Position numbers and translations under genes: made by a program
The notes under the pieces: model-generated
What the model saw: only the letters and a program-made list of their open reading frames with translations
Told to the model about the DNA's origin: nothing
Databases searched by the model: none
Origin: an uncultured Prevotella sp.
Lineage (GTDB): Bacteria > Bacteroidota > Bacteroidia > Bacteroidales > Bacteroidaceae
DNA: 36,013 nucleotides
Assembly (NCBI GenBank): GCA_946404405.1
Contig: CAMJDL010000035.1
Coordinates: 1 to 36,013 of the forward strand
Reading direction: 5' to 3'
Shown here: positions 8,855-17,198 of the stretch, piece by piece
Layout of the letters: the number at the start of each line of letters is the position of its first letter
How positions within the stretch are numbered: the stretch's first letter is position 1

Positions 8855-11800
8855 GAGGGCTGTTCGTGATGAATAGTTCTCCTCGTGTTTGCTTATACTC
8901 CGTCGGTGTCTGTCCGAAGGTCGTTTTAAAGCATTTGCTGAAATATTTAGGGTCAGAGAAACCACATAGATAGGCAATTTCAGATACGTTCTTTTCTGTT
9001 GTCGTCAGCATCTTGGCAGCCTTTCGGATGCGCGCCTCACGCAGGAACTCCATGGGCGACGTACCCATCATCTGCTTCATCTTGCGATGCAGGCTGGTGC
9101 GACTGACGGCCACAGCCTGTGCTATGTCGTCGATGGTGATGTCTGAATTTCCCAGATTATCCTCCATATACGCCATGACGCGTTTCATCAACAGGTCGTC
9201 CTCCGAGGGCTCCTCATTCTCTAAACGCTCACCACTCGCTTCTTGCTGTTCACTACTCTCCTCTAACCTCTCACTACTCACCTCCAGCAATGCCAGGTAG
9301 GCCTCCATCGTCTCATGCTGGTTGCGCTTGATGCGCCTGATATATAATAGGGTATAGGTGATGGCGGCAACCACCAGTGCTATGATGGCAAGTATGAGCA
9401 GTCTGCCCCAGAGTGTCTCCCAGAAGGTAGGGGTTACGATGATGGTCAGTGTGCGTTCGTTGTCACACCAGGTGCCGTCGCTATTTGTCGAGCGGATGGT
9501 TATCTGATGGTGGCCTGGTCGCATCTGTGCCAGCGTGATGCTATGGTTCTGTCCGATGTATGTCCACTGCCCGTTGTCGCCCATGCGATAGGCGTATGCC
9601 ACCAGTTCCGTGTCCTCATAGTCGAGGGCGGCAAACCATACTGTCAGGTCGCGCTCCTGTGGACTCATCACGATAGTGTCGTTCCAGACGGTCGTATGGT
9701 CGATTGGACTATTCTCTTTCGATACCCCCGTAATCACTAAGGGGGGCACGAACGGACTGTTCTTCAGTTCGTTCAGGTCTATCAACATAGCGCCATCCTC
9801 TGAGCCGAATACCCAGCGGCCTACGCCTACCTCTGTCGGACGGCATGAGGTGAATCGCGGTCGTTCACGCATCAGGAAGGTATTGACGTTGGGTTGATCC
9901 GATGTGTTGAGTTGTAGTTCCACCAGTTGATTGGGAGCAACAGCCCATAAGGCACGGTCGTACTCTACGATGGCATGTATGATGTCTGCGGGGAATCCCG
10001 TCGAACGGTTGTAGTGCTTAAAGTCCAGCTGACTGGCCATCACATCTTTTGTCAGCAGTTCGTTGACACCGCCGTCATTGGTTGACAGCAGTATATGTCC
10101 GTCGTTGGTTCTGAGCATATCAGTAATACTGCTGCTGCTCAGACTCGCCTTGCGGTGCGATTCCCGTTGATGCTGCTTGAACATGATCTTGTTCAGTTCC
10201 TTGCTGCTGATGTCAGCCACAAAAAGTCCGTTGAACGTCCCCACCAGCAGGTGGTTGTCGGGGGTTACCAACAGGGCACGCATACTACTGTTACGGTCTT
10301 GCTGCCATCCTGCCAGTCCATGGGATGGTGTTGCAAACCGGGGTGTAGCAGCCCTACAGTCTTCTATACAGCACAGTCCGCCTTTGTGCGTTGCTATCCA
10401 TAGGCGGTGGCGACTGTCCTCGGTCAGGTCGTAGATTTCATTGTCAGTGAGACCATTATCCTTGTTGTAAGTACTTACCTCAAAACTGTCACCGGCTTGT
10501 GGGCATAGACGCAACAGGCCATCGCGCTTCGTGCCCAGCCAGAGCGTGCCGTCCATGGCCAAGTATCCGCAATAGACGGCCCGTCCGAATGTCGTCCACT
10601 CCGTATGAATGCGCCCGTCACCACTGAGCCATCCCAATCGTGTACCGTCAGGTGTGAACACCGCCACTGATTCGTCGTAGCGGGTAGCCACCAGCACATG
10701 GCCCCGTCCATCACTCACGACACAGCGCACCTGGTCGGTCTGGTGCAGTGGCAGTTTGCGATAGTGGGGCGACTCGAACGTCAGTCGGTAGGCATGATGC
10801 TGATGTATAAACCAGTAGCCGCCCTGTCCGTCCTCGATGGTGTTGGTGATGTTTACCTGCATGTCGCTACCTGTATATCTGACGGGGTGTGTAGGGTCAC
10901 TGGCCGTGGCGTAGTAGGTATCGCCTGAAGCCGTAAAAAGCCATACCGTGCCGTGCTTGTCGCGCATGATGTCGCATTTATCCTTTGAAAGTATGCCCGC
11001 AACAGGACTCACCTGCTGGCATTGTTTGTCGGCGACACTCAGGGTTCCGTCCATGGCTAATAGCCATAACCGTCCGACGCCGTCCTCCATAACTTTCTGT
11101 ACGGGCCATGTCACCTGTGTCTGCGTCACCTTCTTGCCATTGGCTGAAACCAGTAGCAGTCCGTTATGGCCTGACAGTGCCATCGTACCGTCGTTCAACA
11201 TCGCCATGCTGACTACGTCGGTTGTCAGCGCCCGATGCTTCCAGGGTACAATCTGCTGTTTGTGCTCGTCGTAGCAAGACGGTTGCCCCTGGTTATCCAA
11301 TAGCCAGACGTGGCCGCCAGTGGCCGTGATGCGGCGGTAGGTCTGGTTGAAACGCCGCAGTTGGCCTTTCTTATATAAATAGGTATGGCTTGCCGTTAGT
11401 ACCCATGAGCGCTCCCTGCTGTCGCACAGCACCGTCACGTCGTCGGGTTGTTCGTGATCGGCTATCAGTCGGATGCTCTGCTGTGGCCGTTCGTCTTCAA
11501 GTACCATGATGGTGCCATCGTCTGCAAACAGCCACGTGGTTCCGCACGACAGTGCTCTTATTCTGCGGATATGGTAGGTCTTCCCTTGTTTCCGTTCGAA
11601 GTCGGAGAGTATGTCGATGAACCGGCTGGTGCGGGTGTCAAACAGGAACGGTCGTCCAGATACCAGACACCAGATGCCGTCACAGCTGCTGGCATACATC
11701 GAATTGATACGGTTTGAGGACATATTGATGCCGTCACCACTGTGCGACTTGAAGTTCACGAACGAGTAGCCGTCGTAACGATACAGTCCGTCATCGGTGG

Positions 11801-11972
11801 AAAACCACATCATGCCGTAATTGTCCCTGACAATACGGTGTACCATCGTCACGGCATCGTTTAGCTTGGCATAGTCAATAATCTTATAATGCGGTTGTGC
11901 CACTATCGCCGTGATGGTCATTAGCCAGACGGTTGCAGCAGTCGTCATCCGTTTTCTCCAGGTCTGCGTCAT
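8832..11972 (-). CDS. Membrane-spanning propeller/Y_Y_Y/AraC regulator lacking kinase domains
   Basis: About 1046 residues from the ATG at 11972, which gives a signal-like segment (TTAATVWLMTITAIVAQ) and lies about 28 nt downstream of a -7 element. The order is two-component-regulator propeller repeats (about 25-750, for example YGMMWFSTDDGLYRYDGYSF), a Y_Y_Y-type sandwich (about 770-850), one membrane helix (about 858-878, LLILAIIALVVAAITYTLLY), a short charged linker, and an AraC-type helix-turn-helix (about 925-1030, ITIDDIAQAVAVSRTSLHRK, ending FGQTPTEYKQ). Hybrid two-component systems of this group normally carry HisKA, HATPase and receiver domains between the membrane helix and the HTH. 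Here only about 50 residues intervene, so this is a one-component membrane-tethered regulator. It probably senses a pectin oligosaccharide in the periplasm and controls the adjacent locus (inference). The linker is encoded by a degenerate heptad repeat at about 9222-9290. Confidence 0.9.
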   Translation of the reverse strand: MTQTWRKRMTTAATVWLMTITAIVAQPHYKIIDYAKLNDAVTMVHRIVRDNYGMMWFSTDDGLYRYDGYSFVNFKSHSGDGINMSSNRINSMYASSCDGIWCLVSGRPFLFDTRTSRFIDILSDFERKQGKTYHIRRIRALSCGTTWLFADDGTIMVLEDERPQQSIRLIADHEQPDDVTVLCDSRERSWVLTASHTYLYKKGQLRRFNQTYRRITATGGHVWLLDNQGQPSCYDEHKQQIVPWKHRALTTDVVSMAMLNDGTMALSGHNGLLLVSANGKKVTQTQVTWPVQKVMEDGVGRLWLLAMDGTLSVADKQCQQVSPVAGILSKDKCDIMRDKHGTVWLFTASGDTYYATASDPTHPVRYTGSDMQVNITNTIEDGQGGYWFIHQHHAYRLTFESPHYRKLPLHQTDQVRCVVSDGRGHVLVATRYDESVAVFTPDGTRLGWLSGDGRIHTEWTTFGRAVYCGYLAMDGTLWLGTKRDGLLRLCPQAGDSFEVSTYNKDNGLTDNEIYDLTEDSRHRLWIATHKGGLCCIEDCRAATPRFATPSHGLAGWQQDRNSSMRALLVTPDNHLLVGTFNGLFVADISSKELNKIMFKQHQRESHRKASLSSSSITDMLRTNDGHILLSTNDGGVNELLTKDVMASQLDFKHYNRSTGFPADIIHAIVEYDRALWAVAPNQLVELQLNTSDQPNVNTFLMRERPRFTSCRPTEVGVGRWVFGSEDGAMLIDLNELKNSPFVPPLVITGVSKENSPIDHTTVWNDTIVMSPQERDLTVWFAALDYEDTELVAYAYRMGDNGQWTYIGQNHSITLAQMRPGHHQITIRSTNSDGTWCDNERTLTIIVTPTFWETLWGRLLILAIIALVVAAITYTLLYIRRIKRNQHETMEAYLALLEVSSERLEESSEQQEASGERLENEEPSEDDLLMKRVMAYMEDNLGNSDITIDDIAQAVAVSRTSLHRKMKQMMGTSPMEFLREARIRKAAKMLTTTEKNVSEIAYLCGFSDPKYFSKCFKTTFGQTPTEYKQTRGELFITNSPPQLLTNS
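9222..9290. repeat. Degenerate heptad microrepeat inside the regulator linker
   Basis: On the plus strand, ctc/ctn-starting heptads such as ctcacca, ttcacta, ctctcct, ctaacct, ctcacta and ctcacct follow one another. On the coding strand they give the Ser/Glu-rich linker SSERLEESSEQQEASGERLE between the membrane helix and the DNA-binding domain. The repeat is in frame and lies exactly where a flexible insertion would be tolerated. Confidence 0.7.
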
Positions 11973-12005
11973 CTCGTTTTGTACTATAGTAAGCAGTTTC
12001 GCGTG

Positions 12006-12013
12006 CAAAAATA
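12006..12013 (-). promoter_or_regulatory. Candidate -7 element for the regulator gene
   Basis: TATTTTTG on the minus strand fits the Bacteroidetes TAnnTTTG element. The expected transcript start near 12000 leaves a leader of about 28 nt before the ATG at 11972 and supports that start over upstream in-frame ATGs. No convincing -33 TTTG is visible. Confidence 0.45.
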
Positions 12014-12079
12014 GTGATAATAATCCGTATTTCCAAGTATTTTGCTTGATTTTCCACCTTAATGACGCGAGAATGCACC

Positions 12080-12107
12080 TTTGTATCATTCTTTTTTCGT
12101 ATCTTTG
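12080..12107 (+). promoter_or_regulatory. Candidate promoter for the acetyl esterase gene
   Basis: TATCTTTG at 12100-12107 matches the -7 consensus. A TTTG at 12080-12083 is only 16 nt upstream, shorter than the usual 19-21, so only the -7 part is strong. The ATG at 12139 follows by about 31 nt. Confidence 0.55.
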
Positions 12108-12138
12108 CTGCCGGAAATTGCTAAAACAAATACAGACA

Positions 12139-13482
12139 ATGAAAAAACAATTGCTAATGACGGCCCTTCTCGCCTTGATGACGATGAACATTCATGTTGC
12201 AGTGGCCGAAAACTATCCTTATCGCAGCGATGTGCTGTGGACAACTGTACCTGATCATGCCGACTGGCTCTACAAGACGGGCGAGAAGGCTAAGGTAGAA
12301 GTGAGTTTCAGCCTTTATGGCATACCACAGAATGTCGAGGTCACTTACGAGATCGGTCCCGACATGATGCCTGCCACAACGAAAGGCAAAGTGGTGTTGA
12401 AGAATGGCAGGGCTGTGATTGACATGGGAACCATGAAGCAACCGGGATTCCTCGATTTGCGATTGACTGCTGTCAAAGAAGACAAAAAGTATCAGCACCA
12501 TGTGAAGGTCGGCTTCTCGCCAGACCAGCTGAAGCCCTATACGAAGAATCCTTCAGACTTCGATGCGTTTTGGAAAGCGAACGTCGAAACGGCGCGGAAA
12601 CAAGTGAAGAGTGATAAGATATTAGTGAAAAGCGAAAAGGTGGACAAGTATTCGACCGATGAGTTCGACTGCTATCTGCTGAAGCTGAAGGTCGACAGTC
12701 GCCACAGCATCTATGGCTATCTGACAAAGCCAAAGGAATGTTCAACGTTCAACGTTCAACGTTCAACGAAAAAGTACCCCGTTGTGCTCTGTCCCCCAGG
12801 TGCAGGTATCAAAACCATCAAGGAGCCGATGCGTAATACCTTTTATGCCAAGAATGGCTTCATTCGACTGGAGATGGAGATTCACGGTCTGAATCCCGAG
12901 ATGACCGACGAGCAGTTTAAGGAAATCACGTCGGCCTTCGACTATGAGAACGGCTATCTGACCAATGGTCTTGACAACCGCGACAACTATTACATGAAAC
13001 ATGTCTATGTGGCCTGTGTCCGTGCCCTTGACTACCTTTGTTCGCTGCCAGATTGGGATGGCAGAAACGTCTTTGTGCAGGGAGGCAGTCAGGGTGGTGC
13101 CCTCTCACTGATTACGGCAGGTCTCGACCCTCGTGTGACGGCCTGTGTGGCCAATCATCCGGCACTTGCAGATATGGCTGGCTATCTTGACCATCGTGCA
13201 GGCGGCTATCCCCATTTCAACCGTCTGAACAATATGCTCACATCCGAGAAGGTGGCGACGATGGCCTATTACGATGTGGTGAACTTCGCCCGTCGCATCA
13301 CCTGTCCCGTCTATCTGACGTGGGGTTACAACGACAATGTCTGTCCGCCCACCACAAGCTACATCGTCTGGAATCTCATCACCTCGAAAAAGGAGTCGCT
13401 GATTACGCCTATCAACGAACACTGGACCAGCAGTGATACCAACTACGGTCAGATGCTGTGGCTCAAGAAAATGATTTATTGA
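12139..13482 (+). CDS. Secreted acetyl esterase, CE7 (acetyl xylan esterase/cephalosporin C deacetylase) type
   Basis: 447 residues from the ATG at 12139. This start gives a clean signal peptide (MKKQLLMTALLALMTMNIHVAVA) and lies just after a TATCTTTG element; in-frame ATGs further upstream would precede the promoter. An N-terminal beta-sandwich of about 130 residues precedes an alpha/beta-hydrolase. The nucleophile elbow is GGSQGG (in NVFVQGGSQGGALSL), the acid is probably the Asp of WGYNDNVCPP, and the His lies in NEHW near the C-terminus, all typical of CE7/AXE1. The family removes acetyl groups from sugars. In this setting the substrate is more likely acetylated pectin than xylan, but that is inference. 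Two heptad microrepeat tracts (12603-12637 and 12741-12768) are embedded in frame. The 3' end overlaps the convergent pectate lyase gene by 7 bp. Confidence 0.88.
   Translation: MKKQLLMTALLALMTMNIHVAVAENYPYRSDVLWTTVPDHADWLYKTGEKAKVEVSFSLYGIPQNVEVTYEIGPDMMPATTKGKVVLKNGRAVIDMGTMKQPGFLDLRLTAVKEDKKYQHHVKVGFSPDQLKPYTKNPSDFDAFWKANVETARKQVKSDKILVKSEKVDKYSTDEFDCYLLKLKVDSRHSIYGYLTKPKECSTFNVQRSTKKYPVVLCPPGAGIKTIKEPMRNTFYAKNGFIRLEMEIHGLNPEMTDEQFKEITSAFDYENGYLTNGLDNRDNYYMKHVYVACVRALDYLCSLPDWDGRNVFVQGGSQGGALSLITAGLDPRVTACVANHPALADMAGYLDHRAGGYPHFNRLNNMLTSEKVATMAYYDVVNFARRITCPVYLTWGYNDNVCPPTTSYIVWNLITSKKESLITPINEHWTSSDTNYGQMLWLKKMIY
12603..12637. repeat. Degenerate heptad microrepeat inside the esterase gene
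   Basis: Five units (agtgaag, agtgata, agatatt, agtgaaa, agcgaaa) encode the lysine-rich stretch VKSDKILVKSEK. This is a second, different heptad sequence within the same gene as the perfect array at 12741-12768. Confidence 0.6.
12741..12768. repeat. Perfect heptad microrepeat (4 x ttcaacg) inside the esterase gene
   Basis: Four perfect copies of ttcaacg encode FNVQRST in frame within the alpha/beta-hydrolase region, between GYLTKPKEC and KKYPVVLCPPG. The reverse-complement unit (cgttgaa) recurs in the convergent pectate lyase gene at 13561-13595. Confidence 0.9.
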
Positions 13483-16163
13483 ACGATGACCTTTCTGCCG
13501 TCCACGATGTTCAGACCCTTCCGAGGCTTGCTCATACGCTGGCCGTGGAGGTTGTAATAACGTTGAACGTTGGGTGTTGAACGTTGAACGTTCTGGATGC
13601 CCGTTGCACCACCGCTGATGGCGACACCGAAGCGCTGGGTGAAGGTGGTTTCGCCATCGCTGACGGTGACGTTGAACCAGCCGACGCTTGAGGTGTTTGG
13701 CTTGAGAGCCTTAACGGTCAGAGTTGTGCCGTCGATGCCGGGTGCATAGAGTCCGTTTTCGATACCTTCATCGAGGCTGAAGGTTGGCGTGACACTCTTG
13801 CCGTTCTGTCCGAAGAAACCGGCGAAGTGCTGTTTGAGGTCGATGGAACCTTGTCCGTTAGGAGCGATGACCAGGTAGGGGTGTGCCATGAAGTCCAAGT
13901 AGTCTTCCAGCAGTGTCCAACCGTCACCATTTGGGTCGTCGTTCTGGTTAGCTACGCTGGCATTGCTGCCCACGCATTGCTCCCACCAGTCGGGCATGCC
14001 GTCCTGATCAGTATCCCAATCGGTTGCGCGCTGCTCTTCGGGGTACGTTTCCCAACCTTTGCCTGCTGCATGTTCTTTAATATCCTCCTCGGTATCTATC
14101 TCGCCCTTAATCTTCGACTTCGAGCCCACATAGGTATAGGTGCCGTCAAGTGTCTCGCGGATGTTACGCTGATGGTGCTCGTCGCGCATAGGCATGGTGG
14201 CACCGGCATAGCTGGTCACAATCTTCATGGCGTCCTTGGCCGTGTGGATGGTGGCGTACGAGGGGAACAGGGCTTCCTTCACCTGGAAGTCGTAGGTGGT
14301 GGGCAGACGGCCGCCAGAGCTAACTTTGTAGTTGTAGATGTCGTTATTCTTGTCCAGTGCAGAGGTTTGAATGGTCTGCGTGTGGTTCTTGTTTTCGCGG
14401 ATGTTACCATTGATGTAGGCCTGATTGACGCCGTCAACGGCAATGCCTGATTCAAAATCCTGGGTGAAGAGCACTGAATGCTTGGTGTCAGGCCCCATCT
14501 TGTAGTAGTTGTTGACGAAGTTCACGGCATGACAGTTGCCGTCGGTGGTGCGACCATTCCAGTTGTAGCAGACGTTGTTGAAGAGGTCCAGTCCACCAAT
14601 GGGGCGGTTCTGTCCGTCCATGCCGCCACCCATCGACCAGTTGCGACCTGCGCAATTGACGAGCAGGTTATGGTGCCACGAGCCGATACGTCCGTCGATA
14701 GTGGCCGCATAGCCGTGGTTGGTACCGTCGGCATAGTTCTTATGACCGGCAATACCCAAAGCCTCGCTGATGACGCTGTACTGGAACGAGATGTTCAGGG
14801 CGCCACGACCTGAAACGGTCTCGTCAGTACCCCAGGCTGCCGTACAGTGGTCGACAATAGCATGGTCGGCACCCGACATGCCCATGGCATTACCCGTATT
14901 CTCGCCATACACGCCCAAGCCACGCTTGAAACGCATGTGACGGCAGATGACGTCAGACCCGATGTTGATGTTCGACGCCTTGATGCAGATACCCTTGCCA
15001 GGAGCCGTCTGTCCGGCAATGTAAGCGTAGGGTTTAACGAAACGCGACTTGAAGTCCAGCTCAATGGTGCCGCTAACGTCGAACACGATGTATCGGGGCT
15101 CGCTCATCTCCACCAATCCATAAAGCAATGTGCCTGGTTCCATACCGCCGCTCAGGCTGGTCACATGGTATACCACACCGCCACGACCGCCAATAGCATA
15201 ACGGCCATAGCCCTCGGCACCCGGGAAAGCCAGATGGCAGGGTTGGCAGACCCACACATTTCCCTTATGGATATGGCCTTCACCGTCCACCTCGTCAATG
15301 CGCCACCAATACTTCTGCATCGACGACAGCCCGCTTTTCACGTATGCCGCTTCTGTACCCTCGTATTCGTAGACGGTAGCGTTAGCCACTTCCGTAGAGT
15401 CGGTGCCCAGCACCATTTTGTGGCTGACAACACCTTGGGGAGCTGTCCATGAGAACGACACGGTGCCGTCTTCCGTGCCAGCATGGAAATCATGGTTTTC
15501 CGGCAGCGGGTCGGTGGCGACAATCTCTGCCACATCGAACTCCAAGCCGTTAATCATCATGCGGGTGTTGGTATAGGTCTTGCCATCCTCCGGTACAGTG
15601 CTATAGGTAATGACCACGGGCTGGACCTCCGTAACGTTGAACGTGATGAACGACGTGCCAGCCTCGGCGTTGCTGCGGGCTGCAGAAGTGAACTTCACGC
15701 CAGTGGCAACCACCTGACCGTCCACCTTTACCTCGATGTCGGGCTGCGTCTGGTTCTTGTCAGAATTGTTGTGGTAGGCCTTCAGCGTATGTGTGCCTGC
15801 GGTCATACCTGTAATCGTCAGGATCAGTGAGGTGCCTGCATCGGTAATCTGTGTCAGGTTGCCATTCTCCAAATTAGTAGCCAGCACCTCGTCGGCAATC
15901 ACCCTGAGACCGTTGGTCTCTACGTCGGTCTTGTTCCAGCTGCTGCCCACATCGCCAGCGGCACCACCAGCACTGATGGTGATGGTCATGCCGTTGTCTA
16001 ACGTCTTGGTATCACTCTGTGCACGGGGTACGTCCCATGAGATGTAGTTGATTTCTGTGTCCTTGCCCGGTGTCGTTTTACCAGGCAAGTCAAAGTCAAT
16101 GTTTTGTGCTGCCACCATCAATGTGCAGCAAGCTGTCATAACTGTCGTGATTACTTTTTTCAT
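13476..16163 (-). CDS. Multidomain secreted pectate lyase (PL1-like) with sorting-type C-terminal tail
   Basis: 895 residues. The order is signal peptide (about 1-19, MKKVITTVMTACCTLMVAAQ), an N-terminal beta-sandwich resembling a carbohydrate-binding module (about 22-210), an Fn3-like domain (about 222-305, VSFSWTAPQGVVSHKM), the lyase beta-helix (about 308-665) and a calcium-loop region (DWDTDQDGMPDWWEQ, NDDPNGDGWTLLEDY). A beta-rich stretch and the tail YNLHGQRMSKPRKGLNIVDG follow. Lyase hallmarks are AFPGAEGYGRYAIGGRGG, IAGQTAPGKGICI, HMRFKRG and DHCTAAWGTDETVS. The tail resembles C-terminal signals of exported Prevotella proteins, probably for surface or T9SS-linked export (inference). 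The last part is preceded by heptad-encoded NVQRSTPNVQR. It shares hallmark motifs with the lyase at the window start but differs in N-terminal modules, so the two probably act on different pectin regions. Confidence 0.9.
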   Translation of the reverse strand: MKKVITTVMTACCTLMVAAQNIDFDLPGKTTPGKDTEINYISWDVPRAQSDTKTLDNGMTITISAGGAAGDVGSSWNKTDVETNGLRVIADEVLATNLENGNLTQITDAGTSLILTITGMTAGTHTLKAYHNNSDKNQTQPDIEVKVDGQVVATGVKFTSAARSNAEAGTSFITFNVTEVQPVVITYSTVPEDGKTYTNTRMMINGLEFDVAEIVATDPLPENHDFHAGTEDGTVSFSWTAPQGVVSHKMVLGTDSTEVANATVYEYEGTEAAYVKSGLSSMQKYWWRIDEVDGEGHIHKGNVWVCQPCHLAFPGAEGYGRYAIGGRGGVVYHVTSLSGGMEPGTLLYGLVEMSEPRYIVFDVSGTIELDFKSRFVKPYAYIAGQTAPGKGICIKASNINIGSDVICRHMRFKRGLGVYGENTGNAMGMSGADHAIVDHCTAAWGTDETVSGRGALNISFQYSVISEALGIAGHKNYADGTNHGYAATIDGRIGSWHHNLLVNCAGRNWSMGGGMDGQNRPIGGLDLFNNVCYNWNGRTTDGNCHAVNFVNNYYKMGPDTKHSVLFTQDFESGIAVDGVNQAYINGNIRENKNHTQTIQTSALDKNNDIYNYKVSSGGRLPTTYDFQVKEALFPSYATIHTAKDAMKIVTSYAGATMPMRDEHHQRNIRETLDGTYTYVGSKSKIKGEIDTEEDIKEHAAGKGWETYPEEQRATDWDTDQDGMPDWWEQCVGSNASVANQNDDPNGDGWTLLEDYLDFMAHPYLVIAPNGQGSIDLKQHFAGFFGQNGKSVTPTFSLDEGIENGLYAPGIDGTTLTVKALKPNTSSVGWFNVTVSDGETTFTQRFGVAISGGATGIQNVQRSTPNVQRYYNLHGQRMSKPRKGLNIVDGRKVIVQ
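13561..13595. repeat. Heptad microrepeat inside the pectate lyase C-terminus
   Basis: The units cgttgaa, cgttggg, tgttgaa, cgttgaa and cgttctg are the reverse complement of the ttcaacg family in the neighbouring esterase gene. On the coding strand they give the NVQRSTPNVQR linker just before the C-terminal tail. Confidence 0.85.
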
Positions 16164-16198
16164 TGTGTAGTTATTTTTAAGTAGTTTGTTTCTGGCGA

Positions 16199-16206
16199 CA
16201 AAGATA
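16199..16206 (-). promoter_or_regulatory. Candidate -7 element for the pectate lyase gene
   Basis: TATCTTTG on the minus strand lies about 36 nt before the ATG at 16163. No TTTG at the right distance was found upstream. Confidence 0.5.
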
Positions 16207-16302
16207 ATAAAAAAAGAGATAACATTGGTGTATTTTTATTCCAAAAGTGACAATTGGCATTATTTTCCACCTGTTTTCTTGGGTATTTCGCCCAATTTGT
16301 AC

Positions 16303-16310
16303 TATCTTTG
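16303..16310 (+). promoter_or_regulatory. Candidate -7 element for the HU-wHTH gene
   Basis: TATCTTTG lies about 31 nt before the ATG at 16342, which supports this start over in-frame codons beginning at 16186. The -33 element is weak. Confidence 0.55.
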
Positions 16311-16341
16311 TAGGCAAAAATACAAAAATAAGGAACGCGAT

Positions 16342-16965
16342 ATGCCAAGAAAAAAAGACGGAATGCCTTTTGAGGTACACCCCACACCTGCCAAGGGCAA
16401 GGATGGAAAGAATATTGTTTACGCCAAGCCTGCTATGCGGGACAAGTTGACGATGAGTGGCGTGGAGGACTTTTGTAGCCGCAACTACGGGCTGCGCTAT
16501 GGCGAGCTGGCCAGGGCCTTCGACGTGTTTCTCCGTGCTGCCGGAGAACTGATGGCTATGGGCTATCGGATAGATACGCCAATAGGTTCGTTTGCCCCAC
16601 GCCTGGAACTAACCCGTGAAATCACCGATCCTGACGACGTGAAGCCCCGTGACATCCGCTTCAACGGTGTCGACTATCAGCCTGGCAAACATTGGAACGA
16701 GACGCTTGAACGGTGGAACAACGGATTCCGTCGCGTGGATAATACCAATACTATGGAATTACTGGCAGACAAGAAACGTTTAGAAGATGTACTACAGAAT
16801 TGTCTGCAACGCTACAACGGCTACGTCACCGTCGGCTCCTTTGCCCGCAGTTCCGGCCTGACCTACTACTCGGCCCGCAAGCAGCTTAACCAATGGACAC
16901 AAGGCAATAACCCCAAACTGTTGAAGACGCGTCGTGGTCAGGAATTCATCTACACAGAATTATAG
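16342..16965 (+). CDS. HU-family DNA-binding protein fused to a winged helix (HU-HIG type)
   Basis: 207 residues from the ATG at 16342, chosen because it follows the -7 element and begins with the basic MPRKKDG typical of this family. Residues about 1-125 form a divergent HU/IHF-like fold (DFCSRNYGLRYGELARAFDVFL, GYRIDTPIGSFAPRLE). Residues about 140-207 look like a winged helix-turn-helix (GYVTVGSFARSSGLTYYSARKQL, ending GQEFIYTEL). This matches the Bacteroidetes family in which an HU domain is fused to wHTH, Ig or glycine-rich parts. Such genes are often found next to VapE/VirE-type genes; here the VapE gene lies 5.7 kb downstream beyond a restriction-modification operon. The gene ends 6 nt before the left copy of a 112-nt inverted repeat, which may be a binding target (speculative). 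Confidence 0.82.
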   Translation: MPRKKDGMPFEVHPTPAKGKDGKNIVYAKPAMRDKLTMSGVEDFCSRNYGLRYGELARAFDVFLRAAGELMAMGYRIDTPIGSFAPRLELTREITDPDDVKPRDIRFNGVDYQPGKHWNETLERWNNGFRRVDNTNTMELLADKKRLEDVLQNCLQRYNGYVTVGSFARSSGLTYYSARKQLNQWTQGNNPKLLKTRRGQEFIYTEL

Positions 16966-16971
16966 AACCGT

Positions 16972-17083
16972 AAAACTATGCTATGATAGCTATAGTTGTA
17001 TGTAACTTGCTTATTTGTAATTCGTTATCTTATAGCATAGTTTTCAAAAACACTGCTATAACTGTGCTATAACTATGCTATAG
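16972..17083 (+). repeat. Left arm of a 112-nt inverted repeat pair
   Basis: This segment matches the reverse complement of 24786-24897 without gaps. The first 25 nt are identical, a middle 34 nt is diverged (about 16 matches), and the last 53 nt match at about 46 positions. The last block has three 11-bp direct units with core GCTATA (acactGCTATA, actgtGCTATA, actatGCTATA) facing an inverted tatagcatag. It starts 6 nt after the HU-wHTH stop. Confidence 0.85.
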
Positions 17084-17110
17084 TTTACGCCGCAAAAAAT
17101 AGAGCGATTA

Positions 17111-17198
17111 TTTTGCGTATGCCCTCACACTATTTTGCGTATGCTCGCAAGGCGTTTTGCGTATACCCGCAAGGTGTTTTGCGTATGCCCGCAAGGTT
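17111..17198 (+). repeat. Four tandem 22-bp repeats (iteron-like)
   Basis: Contiguous units start at 17111, 17133, 17155 and 17177. All begin TTTTGCGTAT and three end with a CGCAAGG-containing half. The first copy is the most diverged in its second half. A degenerate copy (TTTTGCGCATACG) lies near 17273, and CGCAAAA just upstream at about 17092 is the inverse of the unit start. A 22-bp period is two helical turns, as in protein-binding iterons. Several frames are open across it, but the repeat structure argues against coding. Confidence 0.85.

Noticed and set aside
11911..12138. Longer start for the acetyl esterase overlapping the regulator gene
   Set aside because: It would begin upstream of the -7 element and bury the clear signal peptide at 12139.
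13827..14450. Plus-strand open frame inside the pectate lyase gene
   Set aside because: It is antisense to the conserved lyase domain, and its composition reflects codon bias of the other strand.
17111..17198. Possible CRISPR array
   Set aside because: The 22-bp units are directly contiguous with no spacers, and there are no cas genes in the window.
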